DNA of 64,000 nt. It comes from Janthinobacterium agaricidamnosum. GTDB lineage: Bacteria > Pseudomonadota > Gammaproteobacteria > Burkholderiales > Burkholderiaceae_D. Made by a program: the position numbers and the translations under genes. The DNA lies in the NCBI RefSeq assembly GCF_003667705.1, contig NZ_CP033019.1:1488001-1552000 (forward strand), read 5' to 3'. This document shows, piece after piece, positions 23,869 through 33,472 of the stretch. Positions within the stretch are counted from its first letter, which is position 1; every line of letters begins with the position of its first letter. The notes beneath the pieces were generated by a model. That model saw only the letters and a list, made by a program, of their open reading frames with translations, was not told the DNA's origin and did not search any database.

Positions 23869-26800
23869 GTGCCTGACCTGTCCCGTGTTCTTACTTCCCC
23901 GCTGTCCGGCAAGCTGGGCCCGCTGTGCCTGCTGCTGTCGCTGGGCCTGGCGGCGCCAGCCTGGGCCGATAGCGGCGTGTCCCTGTTTTCACCGAGCGGC
24001 ACGGTCAAGGCCGTGCGCCAGGTGCGGGCCCAGTTCGCCACGCCGATGGTGCCGTTCGGCGACATGGGCTTGCCCGCGCCGTTCGCCATCGATTGCGGCA
24101 AGGCCGAGCCGGCCGTCGTGGCGGGCGCGGGTCGCTGGGCCGACGAACGCAACTGGAACTTCGATTTCGAGCGCGACTTGCCGGCCGGCGTGGCCTGCAG
24201 CTTTACCTTGAAGCCGGGACTCAAGGACCTGGCGGGCCAGACCCTGCAGGGAAGCACGTCCTACCGTTTTTCCACGGGCGGGCCAGCCATCGTCGAGGCC
24301 GTACCGTATGACGGTCAGCCCTACATCGATGAAAACCAGATCTTCGTGCTGGGCCTGGATGCCGCACCGAACGAGGCCAGCGTGGCCGCCAACGCGTATT
24401 GCCGCGCCGATGGCATCAATGAAAAGATTCCCGTGCGGCGGCTTGTAGGCAAGGAGCTGGAGCAGGTATTGACTTTGCGCAAGAGCTTTCTCGACCGCTA
24501 CCTGACCGTGTACTTCAAGAAGCGGGGCGTCGTGTGGAAAGCGGGTATGCCCGTTGCGAGCAAGGGCGCGCCGCCTTTGCCTGTCACCGTGCTGCAATGC
24601 AAGCGCAGCTTCCCCGCCAATGCCAAGGTGTCGCTGGTGTGGGGCGAGGGCATCGCCAGCGCCGGCGGCATCGCCACGGACAAGGCGCAAACCCTGCAGT
24701 TCAAGACGCGTCCCGACTTCACGGCCAAGTTCAGCTGCGAGCGCAGCAATCCGAAGGAGCAATGCATTCCCTTCCTGCCCATGCGCGTGCAGTTTTCCGC
24801 GCCCGTGAGCGCGGCGCAGGTGCGCGCCATGACCCTGAACGGCGGCGGCAAGACCTATGCGCCGACGATTTCAAAAGAGGAAGAAAAGGCGGAATTCCTG
24901 TATGGCGCCACCTTCAATGGTCCATTTCCCGTGCAGGCCAGTTTTGTGCTGAACTTGCCGCCGAAACTGACGGATGATGCGGGCCGCGCCTTGCTCAACC
25001 GCGCGCGCTTCCCCATGACGGTGCGCACGGGCGAACAGCCGCCGCTGCTCAAATTCCCGGCCCCGTTCGGCATCATCGAAGCGAAGGGCGACGGCTTGCT
25101 GCCCGTCACCGTGCGCAATATCGAGCCTGTGCTGTCGGGCAAGGAAGTCGCGCAAGCCTCGGCTGCTGCCACGGGCGCCAGCTTGCGCGTGCCCGACAAT
25201 GACGACAAGTTCATCATCGAGTGGATGCAGCGCCTGGCCGGCAATGGCGACGGGGGCGAATACTGGCAGCCTTACGCCCAGTATGCGGGCAACATGAGCA
25301 AATCCGTGCTGGCGGGCGCTGCCGGCACGCGCCCCATCAGCCTGCCGCGTCCCGATGGCCGGAAAACCTTTGAAGTGATCGGCATCCCATTGCAGAAGCC
25401 GGGCTTTTATGTGGTCGAGCTGGCCAGCCCCATCCTCGGCAAGGCGTTGCTGGGCAAACCGACGACCGCGTATATCCGCACGGCCGCGCTGGTGACGAAC
25501 CTGGCCGCCCACTTCAAGCATGGCGCGCAATCGTCGCTCGTGTGGGTGACGTCGCTGGACAAGGGCGTGCCTGTTGCGAAAGCGCAAGTGGCCGTGCGCG
25601 ACTGCGCCGGCAAGCTGCTGTGGCAAGGCGCCACGGGCGCGGACGGCGTGGCGCACATTCCCGGCGAGCTGGCCAATTCCAGCTGCAAGAACAATGGCCG
25701 CTACTTTATCAGTGCGCGCAGCGGCGGCGACATGACGTTCACCCTGTCGGACTGGGTGGGCGGCATCGAAGCCTGGCGTTTCAACTTGCCCACGGATGAC
25801 ACGCGCGCCGACAACACCTTGCTGGCCACGGTATTCGACCGCACCTTGCTGCGCGCCGGCGAAACCGTGCACATGAAGCACTTTATTCGCAAGCACACGG
25901 CCGAAGGCATGAGCCTGGTCGACAAGAACAACGGTCCCGGCAGCGCCACCTCCGTCGTCATCACGCACCAGGGCAGCGACCAGAACTATCAATTACCGCT
26001 GCGCTGGTCCGCCGGCGGCACGGCGGAAAGCGACTGGCTCATCCCCGCCGACGCCAAGCAGGGCGAATACAGCGTGACGATGGCGGGCCGCCCGTCCGGC
26101 AGTTTCCGCGTGGAAGCGTTTCGCGTACCGACCATGAAAGCCGTGCTGCAGGGACCGAAGGCCCCCGCCGTGCAGGCAAAGCAGCTGGCCCTCGATGCGC
26201 AAATCACGTATCTGGCCGGCGGCGCCGCCACCAACGCGCCCGTCAAGCTGCGCACGGTACTGCAAGACAAGAGCGTGACGTTTGCCGACTATCCCGATTT
26301 CAGCTTCAGCAACGGCGACGTGAAGGAAGGCCTGGTGAAACAGGGCACGGGCTACGACGACGATGAGGGCGAGTGGCAGGACGAGGGCAATGGCGGGCGT
26401 GCCGGCCCCGGCGCGACGGCTGCGCGCACGCAAAGCTTGACTCTGGACAAGGCGGGCGGCGCGCGCATCGTCATCGACCAGTTGCCGCAGCTGTCCGTGC
26501 CGCGCGACCTGGTGGCGGAAATGGCGTTCCAGGATGCGAATGGCGAGACGGCATCCGTCGCCACGCGCGTGCCGCTGTGGCCGTCGAACTACGTGATCGG
26601 CATCAAGCCCGACGCCTGGGCCTTGAGCAAGGATGCCTTCAAGTTCACGGTGGCCGTGCTCGGTACCTATGGCAAGCCCGTGGCGAATGCCCCCGTGGCC
26701 GTCGACTTCTTCCAGCGCAACAGCTATTCGCACCGCCGGCGGCTGATCGGCGGCTTCTATGCGTATGAAAACAGCAGCGAAGTGGTCAAGCTTGGCCAAG

Positions 26801-29625
26801 CGTGCTCGGGCAAGACGGACAACAAGGGCCTCTTGACTTGCGACGTGAAGGCGCCCGCCAGCGGCAATCTGGTGTTGCGCGCCCGCACGCAGGACAGTGC
26901 CGGCAATGCGGCCGTCGCCAACCGCGAAACGTGGGTGGCCGGCAGCGGCGACTGGTGGTTCAATGCCAGCGACAACGACCGCATCGACGTCTTGCCGGAA
27001 AAGAAACGCTATGAGCCGGGCCAGGAAGCGAGCTTGCAGGTGCGCATGCCGTTCCGTTCGGGCACGGCGCTGATCACGGTCGAGCGCGAAGGCATCCTCG
27101 ACACCTATGTGCGCCAGTTGAACGGCCGGGAACCTGTGGTGAACATCCCGGTCAAACCGAATTACGCACCGAATGTGTATGTGTCCGTGTTTGTCGTGCG
27201 GGGCCGGGTCGATGGCGTGCAGCCGACGGCCCTGGTCGACTTGGGCAAGCCGGCCTACAAGATGGGCATCGCGCCGCTGAACGTGGGCTGGCAGGCGCAC
27301 GAGCTGAACGTCATGGTCGTGTCCGACAAGGAAGTATATAAAACGCGCGACAAGGCGGAAGTGTCCGTGCGCGTGCGCCGCGCCGACGGAAAACCGCTGC
27401 CGGCCGGCGCCGAAGTGGCGCTGGCGGCCGTCGACACGGGCTTGCTGGAGCTGATGCCCAACGATAGCTGGAAGTTGCTCGATACCATGATGGCGCAGCG
27501 CAGCTTGCAGGTGGAAACGGCGACGGCGCAGATGCAGGTGATCGGCAAGCGCCACTTCGGCCGCAAGGCGTTTCCGGCCGGCGGGGGCGGCGGCAAGGGC
27601 GCCAGCCGCGAGCTGTTCGACACCCTGCTGTTCTGGAAAGGCACCGTCAAGCTCGACGCCAAGGGCGAAGCGACGGTGCAGGTGCCGCTCAACGATTCCC
27701 TGACGGGCTTCCGCATCGTTGCGATTGCCAGTGCCGGCAAGGAATTGTTCGGCACGGGCAGCACGGATATCCGCAGCTCGCAAGACTTGATCTTGATGTC
27801 GGGCTTGCCGTCCCTCGTTCGCGAAGGCGATCAGTTGCGCGCGGGCTTTACGGTGCGCAACACCTCGGCCGCATCCTTGAACGTGGACCTCAATGCCATG
27901 GCGGCTGGCAAGTCCTTGCCGCGCCAGAGTTTGACGTTGGCGGCGGGCGAAGCGCGCGAGACGGGCTGGGATTACCAGGTGCCGCTCGGTGCGCAAACGG
28001 TCGTTTGGGAGATCAGCGCCAAGGCGGGTAGCGGGCTTGGCAACACCTCCGATAAACTGAAAATCACGCAAAAAGTCGGCCAGGCCACGCCCGTGCGCAC
28101 GTACCAGGCCACCTTGATGCAGATCGACAAGCCCGTCAATATGTCCGTGCAAATGCCGGCCGGCGCCTTGCCGGGCCGGGGCGGCATCCAGACCAGCTTT
28201 GTCGCCAAGCTGGGCGGCGAGCTGCCCGGCGTGCGCGAGTACATGGCCGCCTACCCGTACACCTGCTTCGAGCAAAACACGTCGAAGGCCATCGCCCTGC
28301 AAGACCAGGACGCGTGGAACCGGCTGGCCGCCAGCCTGCCCGCCTACCTCGATGGCGACGGCTTGCTGAAATACTTTCCCATCATGGAGCAGGGCAGCGA
28401 CAGCCTGACGGCCTACGTGCTGTCGGCCACCAGGGAAGCGGGCTATGCGATTCCTGAACAGACGAAAAACCGCATGGAAGCAGCGTTGACGGCCTTCGTG
28501 CAGGGCAAGATCGTGCGCCGCTCCGCGCTGGCCACGACCGACCTGGCCGTGCGCAAGCTGGCCGCGCTGGAAGCGCTGTCTCGTTCGAACAAGGTGCCGC
28601 CCGATGCGCTCGAGAGCATCAGCATCAGCCCGAACCTGTGGCCGACCTCCGCCGTCATCGACTGGAGCTTGTTGCTGCAACGCACGCCTGGCCTGGCGCG
28701 CCGCGATGCGCTGCTGGCCGAGGCGCAGCAGATCTTGCGTTCGCGCCTGAATTTCCAGGGCACCACCATGGGCTTTTCCACCGAGCGCAAGGATAACTGG
28801 TGGTGGCTGATGGTGTCCGGCGACGTCAACGCCAACCGTTTATTACTGGCCGTGATAGACGACCCGGCGTGGAAGGACGACATCGGCCGCCTGGTGCGCG
28901 GCAGCATGGGGCGCCAGAAGAAGGGCCGCTGGGATACGACGGTGGCCAATGCCTGGGGCACCCTGGCCATCGCCAAATTCTCGGCCAAATTCGAGTCGAC
29001 ACAAGTGACGGGCGCCAGTGCCGTCAAACTGGGCGGCGATACGCAAGCGCTCGTGTGGAATGGCGCGGCGAAAGTCGGCCCCGTGCTGCAGGCGTGGCCG
29101 ACGGGCACGGATACCCTGGGCCTGGCACACAGCGGCACGGGCAAGCCGTGGGCCACCGTGCAAAGTCTGGCGGCCATTCCGCTCAAGGCGCCCGTGTCCA
29201 GCGGCTACACGATCAAGAAAACCGTAACGCCGGTGGAACAGAAAACCACCGGCCAATGGTCGCGCGGCGACGTCTACCGCGTGCGCCTGGAGTTGTCGGC
29301 GCAGGCGGACATGAGCTGGGTAGTGGTCGACGACCCGATACCGGCCAGCGCCACGGTGCTGGGCAATGGACTGGGGCGCGACTCGCAGCTGCTGACGGCC
29401 GGCGAAAAATCCACGGGCTGGGTCTGGCCCACGTTCGAGGAACGGGCGTTTGACGCTTTCCGCGCCTATTACGCCTTCGTGCCGAAAGGTAACTGGAGCG
29501 TGGAATACACGGTGCGCCTGAACAATGCCGGGGATTTCAGCCTGCCGGCCACGCGCATCGAAGCCATGTATTCGCCCGAGATGTTTGGCGAAGCGCCGAA
29601 CGCGAATGTGAAGGTGGGGCAGTGA
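23869..29625 (+). CDS. Bacterial alpha-2-macroglobulin (YfhM-type) with thioester motif
   Basis: A 1918-aa periplasmic protease-trapping protein. The signal peptide (LCLLLSLGLAAPAWADS) ends in a signal-peptidase-I site with no lipobox, unlike lipid-anchored E. coli YfhM. MG1-like domains fill the first ~1150 residues. The A2M central domain follows, and the thioester motif YPYTCFEQ (Cys1466, Gln1469) starts the alpha/alpha toroid thiol-ester domain (~1430-1720); a receptor-binding-like C-terminus closes it. A bait region probably lies in the Gly-rich stretch near residues 840-860 or 1240-1250. GTG start with AAGGAG 6 bp upstream. It overlaps pbpC by four bases (GTGA), so translation is coupled: the A2M traps invading proteases and PBP1C repairs peptidoglycan. 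Confidence 0.92.
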   Translation: MPDLSRVLTSPLSGKLGPLCLLLSLGLAAPAWADSGVSLFSPSGTVKAVRQVRAQFATPMVPFGDMGLPAPFAIDCGKAEPAVVAGAGRWADERNWNFDFERDLPAGVACSFTLKPGLKDLAGQTLQGSTSYRFSTGGPAIVEAVPYDGQPYIDENQIFVLGLDAAPNEASVAANAYCRADGINEKIPVRRLVGKELEQVLTLRKSFLDRYLTVYFKKRGVVWKAGMPVASKGAPPLPVTVLQCKRSFPANAKVSLVWGEGIASAGGIATDKAQTLQFKTRPDFTAKFSCERSNPKEQCIPFLPMRVQFSAPVSAAQVRAMTLNGGGKTYAPTISKEEEKAEFLYGATFNGPFPVQASFVLNLPPKLTDDAGRALLNRARFPMTVRTGEQPPLLKFPAPFGIIEAKGDGLLPVTVRNIEPVLSGKEVAQASAAATGASLRVPDNDDKFIIEWMQRLAGNGDGGEYWQPYAQYAGNMSKSVLAGAAGTRPISLPRPDGRKTFEVIGIPLQKPGFYVVELASPILGKALLGKPTTAYIRTAALVTNLAAHFKHGAQSSLVWVTSLDKGVPVAKAQVAVRDCAGKLLWQGATGADGVAHIPGELANSSCKNNGRYFISARSGGDMTFTLSDWVGGIEAWRFNLPTDDTRADNTLLATVFDRTLLRAGETVHMKHFIRKHTAEGMSLVDKNNGPGSATSVVITHQGSDQNYQLPLRWSAGGTAESDWLIPADAKQGEYSVTMAGRPSGSFRVEAFRVPTMKAVLQGPKAPAVQAKQLALDAQITYLAGGAATNAPVKLRTVLQDKSVTFADYPDFSFSNGDVKEGLVKQGTGYDDDEGEWQDEGNGGRAGPGATAARTQSLTLDKAGGARIVIDQLPQLSVPRDLVAEMAFQDANGETASVATRVPLWPSNYVIGIKPDAWALSKDAFKFTVAVLGTYGKPVANAPVAVDFFQRNSYSHRRRLIGGFYAYENSSEVVKLGQACSGKTDNKGLLTCDVKAPASGNLVLRARTQDSAGNAAVANRETWVAGSGDWWFNASDNDRIDVLPEKKRYEPGQEASLQVRMPFRSGTALITVEREGILDTYVRQLNGREPVVNIPVKPNYAPNVYVSVFVVRGRVDGVQPTALVDLGKPAYKMGIAPLNVGWQAHELNVMVVSDKEVYKTRDKAEVSVRVRRADGKPLPAGAEVALAAVDTGLLELMPNDSWKLLDTMMAQRSLQVETATAQMQVIGKRHFGRKAFPAGGGGGKGASRELFDTLLFWKGTVKLDAKGEATVQVPLNDSLTGFRIVAIASAGKELFGTGSTDIRSSQDLILMSGLPSLVREGDQLRAGFTVRNTSAASLNVDLNAMAAGKSLPRQSLTLAAGEARETGWDYQVPLGAQTVVWEISAKAGSGLGNTSDKLKITQKVGQATPVRTYQATLMQIDKPVNMSVQMPAGALPGRGGIQTSFVAKLGGELPGVREYMAAYPYTCFEQNTSKAIALQDQDAWNRLAASLPAYLDGDGLLKYFPIMEQGSDSLTAYVLSATREAGYAIPEQTKNRMEAALTAFVQGKIVRRSALATTDLAVRKLAALEALSRSNKVPPDALESISISPNLWPTSAVIDWSLLLQRTPGLARRDALLAEAQQILRSRLNFQGTTMGFSTERKDNWWWLMVSGDVNANRLLLAVIDDPAWKDDIGRLVRGSMGRQKKGRWDTTVANAWGTLAIAKFSAKFESTQVTGASAVKLGGDTQALVWNGAAKVGPVLQAWPTGTDTLGLAHSGTGKPWATVQSLAAIPLKAPVSSGYTIKKTVTPVEQKTTGQWSRGDVYRVRLELSAQADMSWVVVDDPIPASATVLGNGLGRDSQLLTAGEKSTGWVWPTFEERAFDAFRAYYAFVPKGNWSVEYTVRLNNAGDFSLPATRIEAMYSPEMFGEAPNANVKVGQ

Positions 29626-31739
29626 AAGGGTTAGTTTTACTGATGGGCGGCCTGCTGTCCGGCCCGGTCTTCGCCGAGGCGGTCCTGACGCCGGCCCAGG
29701 TGCAGGCCGCCTACCGCAGTTCGGAAGCGCAGTTGCTGGACCGCAGCGGCGCACCGTTGCAATCGTTGCGCGTGGACATGAAGGTACGGCGCCTGCCGTG
29801 GGTGCCGCTGGCCGATATTTCTCCCGCCGTGCAGCAGGCCGTGCTGCTGGCGGAAGACCAGCGCTTCATGCGCCATGGCGGCGTGGATGTGTCCGCGCTG
29901 GCCACGGCCGCCTGGGACAATCTGTTTTCGAAAAAGCCACGCGGCGCTTCCACCATCACCATGCAGCTGGCGGGCCAGCTCGATGCGGACTTGCAGGCGC
30001 AAGCGGGCGGCCGCAGCCTGCGCCAGAAATGGGACCAGATGCGCGCCGCCAAGGCGATCGAAGACAGCTGGAGCAAGGCGCAGATTTTCGAAGCGTACCT
30101 GAACCTCGTGTCGTTCCGCGGCGAACTGCAGGGTATCGCCTCCGCCTCGTACAGCTTGTTCGGCAAGGCGCCGTCGGGCCTGAACCAGACGGACGGCATC
30201 ATCCTGGCCAGCCTGGTGCGGGCGCCGAATGCGCCGCCGGCCACCGTCACGCGGCGCGCCTGCGCGCTGGCAAAGGAATGGCGCATGGACAGCAGCTGCC
30301 AGCTGATCGGCCAGCGCGTGCAGACGGCCTTGCAGCGCAATGCGCTGTATGCGGAGCTGGCGCCGGCGCCGCAAGTGGCGCAGCAACTGCTGAAGCAGCC
30401 GGGCGCCCAGGTCGCCAGCACGCTCGATGGTCCCTTGCAACGCTTCGCACAGGAAAACCTGCGCCAGCAGCTGGGATCTTTGCGCGAGCGCAATGTCAAC
30501 GACGGCGCCATCATCGTGCTCGATAACCGCAGCGGCGAGATCCTCGCCTATGTCGGCAATGCGGGCGGCAGCCACGTCGATGGCGTGACGGCCCTGCGCC
30601 AGGCCGGTTCCACCTTGAAACCGTTTTTATATGAACTGGCCATCGAGCGCCGTCTGATGACGGCCGCCTCCGTCATGGACGACTCGCCGCTGGACGTCGC
30701 CACGGCGTCGGGCATGTATGCGCCGCAAAACTACGACCGCAATTTCAAGGGCTACGTCAGCGCCCGCACCAGCCTGGCCAGTTCCCTGAACATTCCCGCC
30801 GTGCGCACGGTGCTGCTGACGGGACAGGACGGCTTTTACAACCGCCTCAAGGACGTGGGCCTGTCCAGCCTGACGGAACCGGCAGAATACTACGGCCCCT
30901 CGCTGGCGCTGGGTTCGTCGGAAGTGACCCTGCTGGAACTGGCCAACGCCTACCGCGCGCTGGCCAATGGCGGCCTGTACAGCACGGCCAGCCTGCAGCC
31001 GGGGCAGGCTGGCAAGGACCGGCGCCGCGTGATGGAGCCGGGCGCCGCCTTCATCGTCGGCGATATCCTGGCCGACCGCGCCGCGCGCAGCATGACCTTT
31101 GGCTTGCGCAACGAGCTGGGGACGAATTTCTGGAGCGCCGTCAAGACAGGCACGAGCAAGGATATGCGCGACAACTGGTGCATGGGTTACTCGGAGCGTT
31201 ACACGGTGGGCGTCTGGGTGGGCAACTTCGACGGCAAGCCCATGTGGGACGTGTCGGGCGTGACGGGCGCCGCGCCCGTGTGGCGCGACGTCATGGATTA
31301 TCTGCACAAGAACGTGCCCAGCCATGCACCGAAAGCGCCGCCCGGCGTGCTGCAGCAAATGGTGGCGTACCAACCCGCACTGGAAGCGCCGCGCCGCGAA
31401 TGGTTTATCTCCGGCACGGAAAGCCCCGTCATCGCCGTGCTGGGCGACACCGTGAAGCCGCCCGCCATCGTGTATCCGGCCGAGGACAGCATCCTCGCCA
31501 TCGACCCCGACATCCCGCCCGCCCTGCAGCGCGTGTTCTTCCAGGCGCAAGGCAGCCACGGCTTGCGCTGGGTGCTCGACGGCAAAGATATGGGCGGTGC
31601 AGCCGAGAGCATCAGCTGGCGCCCCGTACCGGGCAAGCACGCGCTGGCCCTCGTCGATGACGCCGGCAAGACGGTGGCGCGGGTGGCGTTCCAGGTGCGG
31701 GGGAATGCCTTGGCGCAGCTTGCCGCACAGGAAAAATAA
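29622..31739 (+). CDS. pbpC: Penicillin-binding protein 1C
   Basis: A 705-aa bifunctional peptidoglycan synthase. The GT51 glycosyltransferase domain (~35-240) carries catalytic Glu78 (AEDQRFMRHGG) and RGASTITMQLA. The transpeptidase domain has S330-T-L-K333, S388-L-N390 and K508-T-G-T511. A C-terminal BiPBP_C module (~600-690) is typical of PBP1C. The N-terminus (VLLMGGLLSGPVFAEA) is short and may be a cleaved signal or an anchor. GTG start inside the A2M stop (GTGA). The pairing with A2M repeats the E. coli yfhM-pbpC arrangement. Confidence 0.94.
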   Translation: MKGLVLLMGGLLSGPVFAEAVLTPAQVQAAYRSSEAQLLDRSGAPLQSLRVDMKVRRLPWVPLADISPAVQQAVLLAEDQRFMRHGGVDVSALATAAWDNLFSKKPRGASTITMQLAGQLDADLQAQAGGRSLRQKWDQMRAAKAIEDSWSKAQIFEAYLNLVSFRGELQGIASASYSLFGKAPSGLNQTDGIILASLVRAPNAPPATVTRRACALAKEWRMDSSCQLIGQRVQTALQRNALYAELAPAPQVAQQLLKQPGAQVASTLDGPLQRFAQENLRQQLGSLRERNVNDGAIIVLDNRSGEILAYVGNAGGSHVDGVTALRQAGSTLKPFLYELAIERRLMTAASVMDDSPLDVATASGMYAPQNYDRNFKGYVSARTSLASSLNIPAVRTVLLTGQDGFYNRLKDVGLSSLTEPAEYYGPSLALGSSEVTLLELANAYRALANGGLYSTASLQPGQAGKDRRRVMEPGAAFIVGDILADRAARSMTFGLRNELGTNFWSAVKTGTSKDMRDNWCMGYSERYTVGVWVGNFDGKPMWDVSGVTGAAPVWRDVMDYLHKNVPSHAPKAPPGVLQQMVAYQPALEAPRREWFISGTESPVIAVLGDTVKPPAIVYPAEDSILAIDPDIPPALQRVFFQAQGSHGLRWVLDGKDMGGAAESISWRPVPGKHALALVDDAGKTVARVAFQVRGNALAQLAAQEK

Positions 31740-33362
31740 TCAGTTCGATGGATAATTCGCCGGGTCGATGGCCGGCGTGACGTAGTGCCGCAGCACATCG
31801 CCGCCGTGCGGGTGTTTTTGCGTGCGGCGCTTTTCGTCCGATGGCGGGCTGACCAGCACGATGGTCGCCTCGTCCGGATTGCGCAAATTCACCACGGCGC
31901 TGACGCCGCCATCGCGGTAGCTGCCCATCACGGCTATGGCCATCTGTACGAACAGGGTGGCCGCGCCCGTGTTGCCCAGCCGCCGGTCCGTGTCTATCCA
32001 TTGCGCCGTGTTGCCGCTGTCGAGTTCCGTGCCGCCATCTTCCGCATGTTTCAGCAAGGTCTTGTGCAGCGCCACCAGCTGCGCCTGATTGCCGCCCGTG
32101 GCGGCGACGAGGCGTGCCGGTGCGGCGGGACGTTCGGTTTCCGGCAAGCTGTGCAAGGCTTGCCGCCAGCCCGCCTGCAGGGCGCGTTCGCGCTGGTCGC
32201 GCCGCGTCAGCGGCTTGCCGTGTTCATCCGTCAACCTGATAAAAGTGGGCCGGTGGAGGAAGCCGAAGGTGGGCAGGCGGTCCAGCTGCGCCAGCTGTTC
32301 CTTGTTGAACGGCAGGGGAAACCAGGGCGTGGGCTGCCACTCTTTCGGCGGGTGATAAGTCTTGTGCTGGAGCCTGTCGAGCATGCTGAAGCTGCCCGTG
32401 CCGCGGATGTCGGGGCGCCGGGCGAATTGCGCGGCGACGGGCAGCCATTCGGCGATGCTGGGCTGGCGCCGGGTGATGGCTGTGGGATCAGTTTCCAGGC
32501 GTGCCTGTGGCACGGTTCCCATCAAATCATAGTAGGCCAAATACAAGCGCCGCGCCACGCCGTAGGTATTCAAATCGTCGACGCTGTCCTCTGGCGGCGC
32601 ATCGTCATACGCAAACTTGCGTACGGCATCGATGCGTTCGCGCCGGGCCAGCACGAACAGGGCGGAGGCGTCGGGCATTTCGGGGATGTAGCGGCCGTCT
32701 CTTGTGAGCGGTGGCGAGTTGTCCGGGCTGTACAGATCGCGCGTGGGCATGCTGTCTTCCGAATTGAGCACGATGTAGGGCACGTCGGGATGGGCATCGA
32801 AAAATGCAAATACATCTTCCAGGATGCGGTCCGGATGTTCACTGAGGCGGCGCGGACCACTGGCGAACAGATGCCAGTGCAGGCCGGATGACGCAGCGCC
32901 ACCGGCCAGACCTATGGCCGGCGAGTCGGGGCTGTCCAGCATGTGCGAATTAAAGATCGGCGGTTCGGCATTGAAAACGGGCACGCCAAAATACATGGGA
33001 ATGTCCCTTGCCCCATTTTCCAGCGTGTCACCGCCGCGGCCACCTGCTATCCCAGCTCTCTGCATGGCATCCCAGGTGTATTTTTCCTTGTCCAGTTCAC
33101 GGATGCTGGCATAGGCATTTCCCTGCTGCAGCACTTCCCACAGCTTGCCTTGGCGATACTTGTCCAGAGTGACGCCGAGACCGATGACTTCCAGCACATA
33201 TTCCCGCTTGTCCTGTTCGCTGGGCGCCGCCTGTTGCACTTGCGGCTGTGCGACGGCCACAGGCTTGGACGAATGCAGCCAGCGAGAACCGAGCAATGTA
33301 GCCGCGACGATGGGCGGGATCAGCAACAGCCATTGCAGGTGGCGCCATATTTTGCTGCTCAT
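31740..33362 (-). CDS. Type VI lipase adaptor, Tla3-like (DUF2875)
   Basis: About 540 aa. It has an N-terminal membrane segment (HLQWLLLIPPIVAATLLGS) and then a DUF2875 body (YVLEVIGLGVTLDKYRQGKLWEVLQQ; YIVLNSEDSM; HRPTFIRLTDEHGKPL). In P. aeruginosa the DUF2875 protein Tla3 hands the lipase Tle3 to VgrG2b. The gene directly follows a Tle3-like gene here, which supports the call. The ATG at 33362 is chosen for its strong ribosome site (ACAGGAGTCCACG). The frame continues upstream to an ATG at 33476 that overlaps the tle3 stop (ATGA) and would add 38 residues with another membrane segment. Its stop abuts that of pbpC. Confidence 0.82.
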   Translation of the reverse strand: MSSKIWRHLQWLLLIPPIVAATLLGSRWLHSSKPVAVAQPQVQQAAPSEQDKREYVLEVIGLGVTLDKYRQGKLWEVLQQGNAYASIRELDKEKYTWDAMQRAGIAGGRGGDTLENGARDIPMYFGVPVFNAEPPIFNSHMLDSPDSPAIGLAGGAASSGLHWHLFASGPRRLSEHPDRILEDVFAFFDAHPDVPYIVLNSEDSMPTRDLYSPDNSPPLTRDGRYIPEMPDASALFVLARRERIDAVRKFAYDDAPPEDSVDDLNTYGVARRLYLAYYDLMGTVPQARLETDPTAITRRQPSIAEWLPVAAQFARRPDIRGTGSFSMLDRLQHKTYHPPKEWQPTPWFPLPFNKEQLAQLDRLPTFGFLHRPTFIRLTDEHGKPLTRRDQRERALQAGWRQALHSLPETERPAAPARLVAATGGNQAQLVALHKTLLKHAEDGGTELDSGNTAQWIDTDRRLGNTGAATLFVQMAIAVMGSYRDGGVSAVVNLRNPDEATIVLVSPPSDEKRRTQKHPHGGDVLRHYVTPAIDPANYPSN

Positions 33363-33472
33363 CGTGGACTCCTGTAAATAAGTAGGACTGATAAATACAA
33401 ACCCAAGCAATAGCAGAGTCATCAATGCGAGGGTTACGCAGAAGGGAGAGAGCAAGTTTGGGAAAAAATTTT

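Noticed and set aside
23588..23876. Short genes on either strand in the ompA-A2M gap
   Set aside because: Both frames have AT-rich, non-coding-like codons and no ribosome site; the plus frame also overlaps the A2M leader region.
25993..28680. An 895-aa open frame on the minus strand inside the A2M gene
   Set aside because: It is antisense to a well-supported protein with a conserved thioester motif. GC-rich third positions keep antisense frames open; the translation is Arg/His/Gln-rich without domains.
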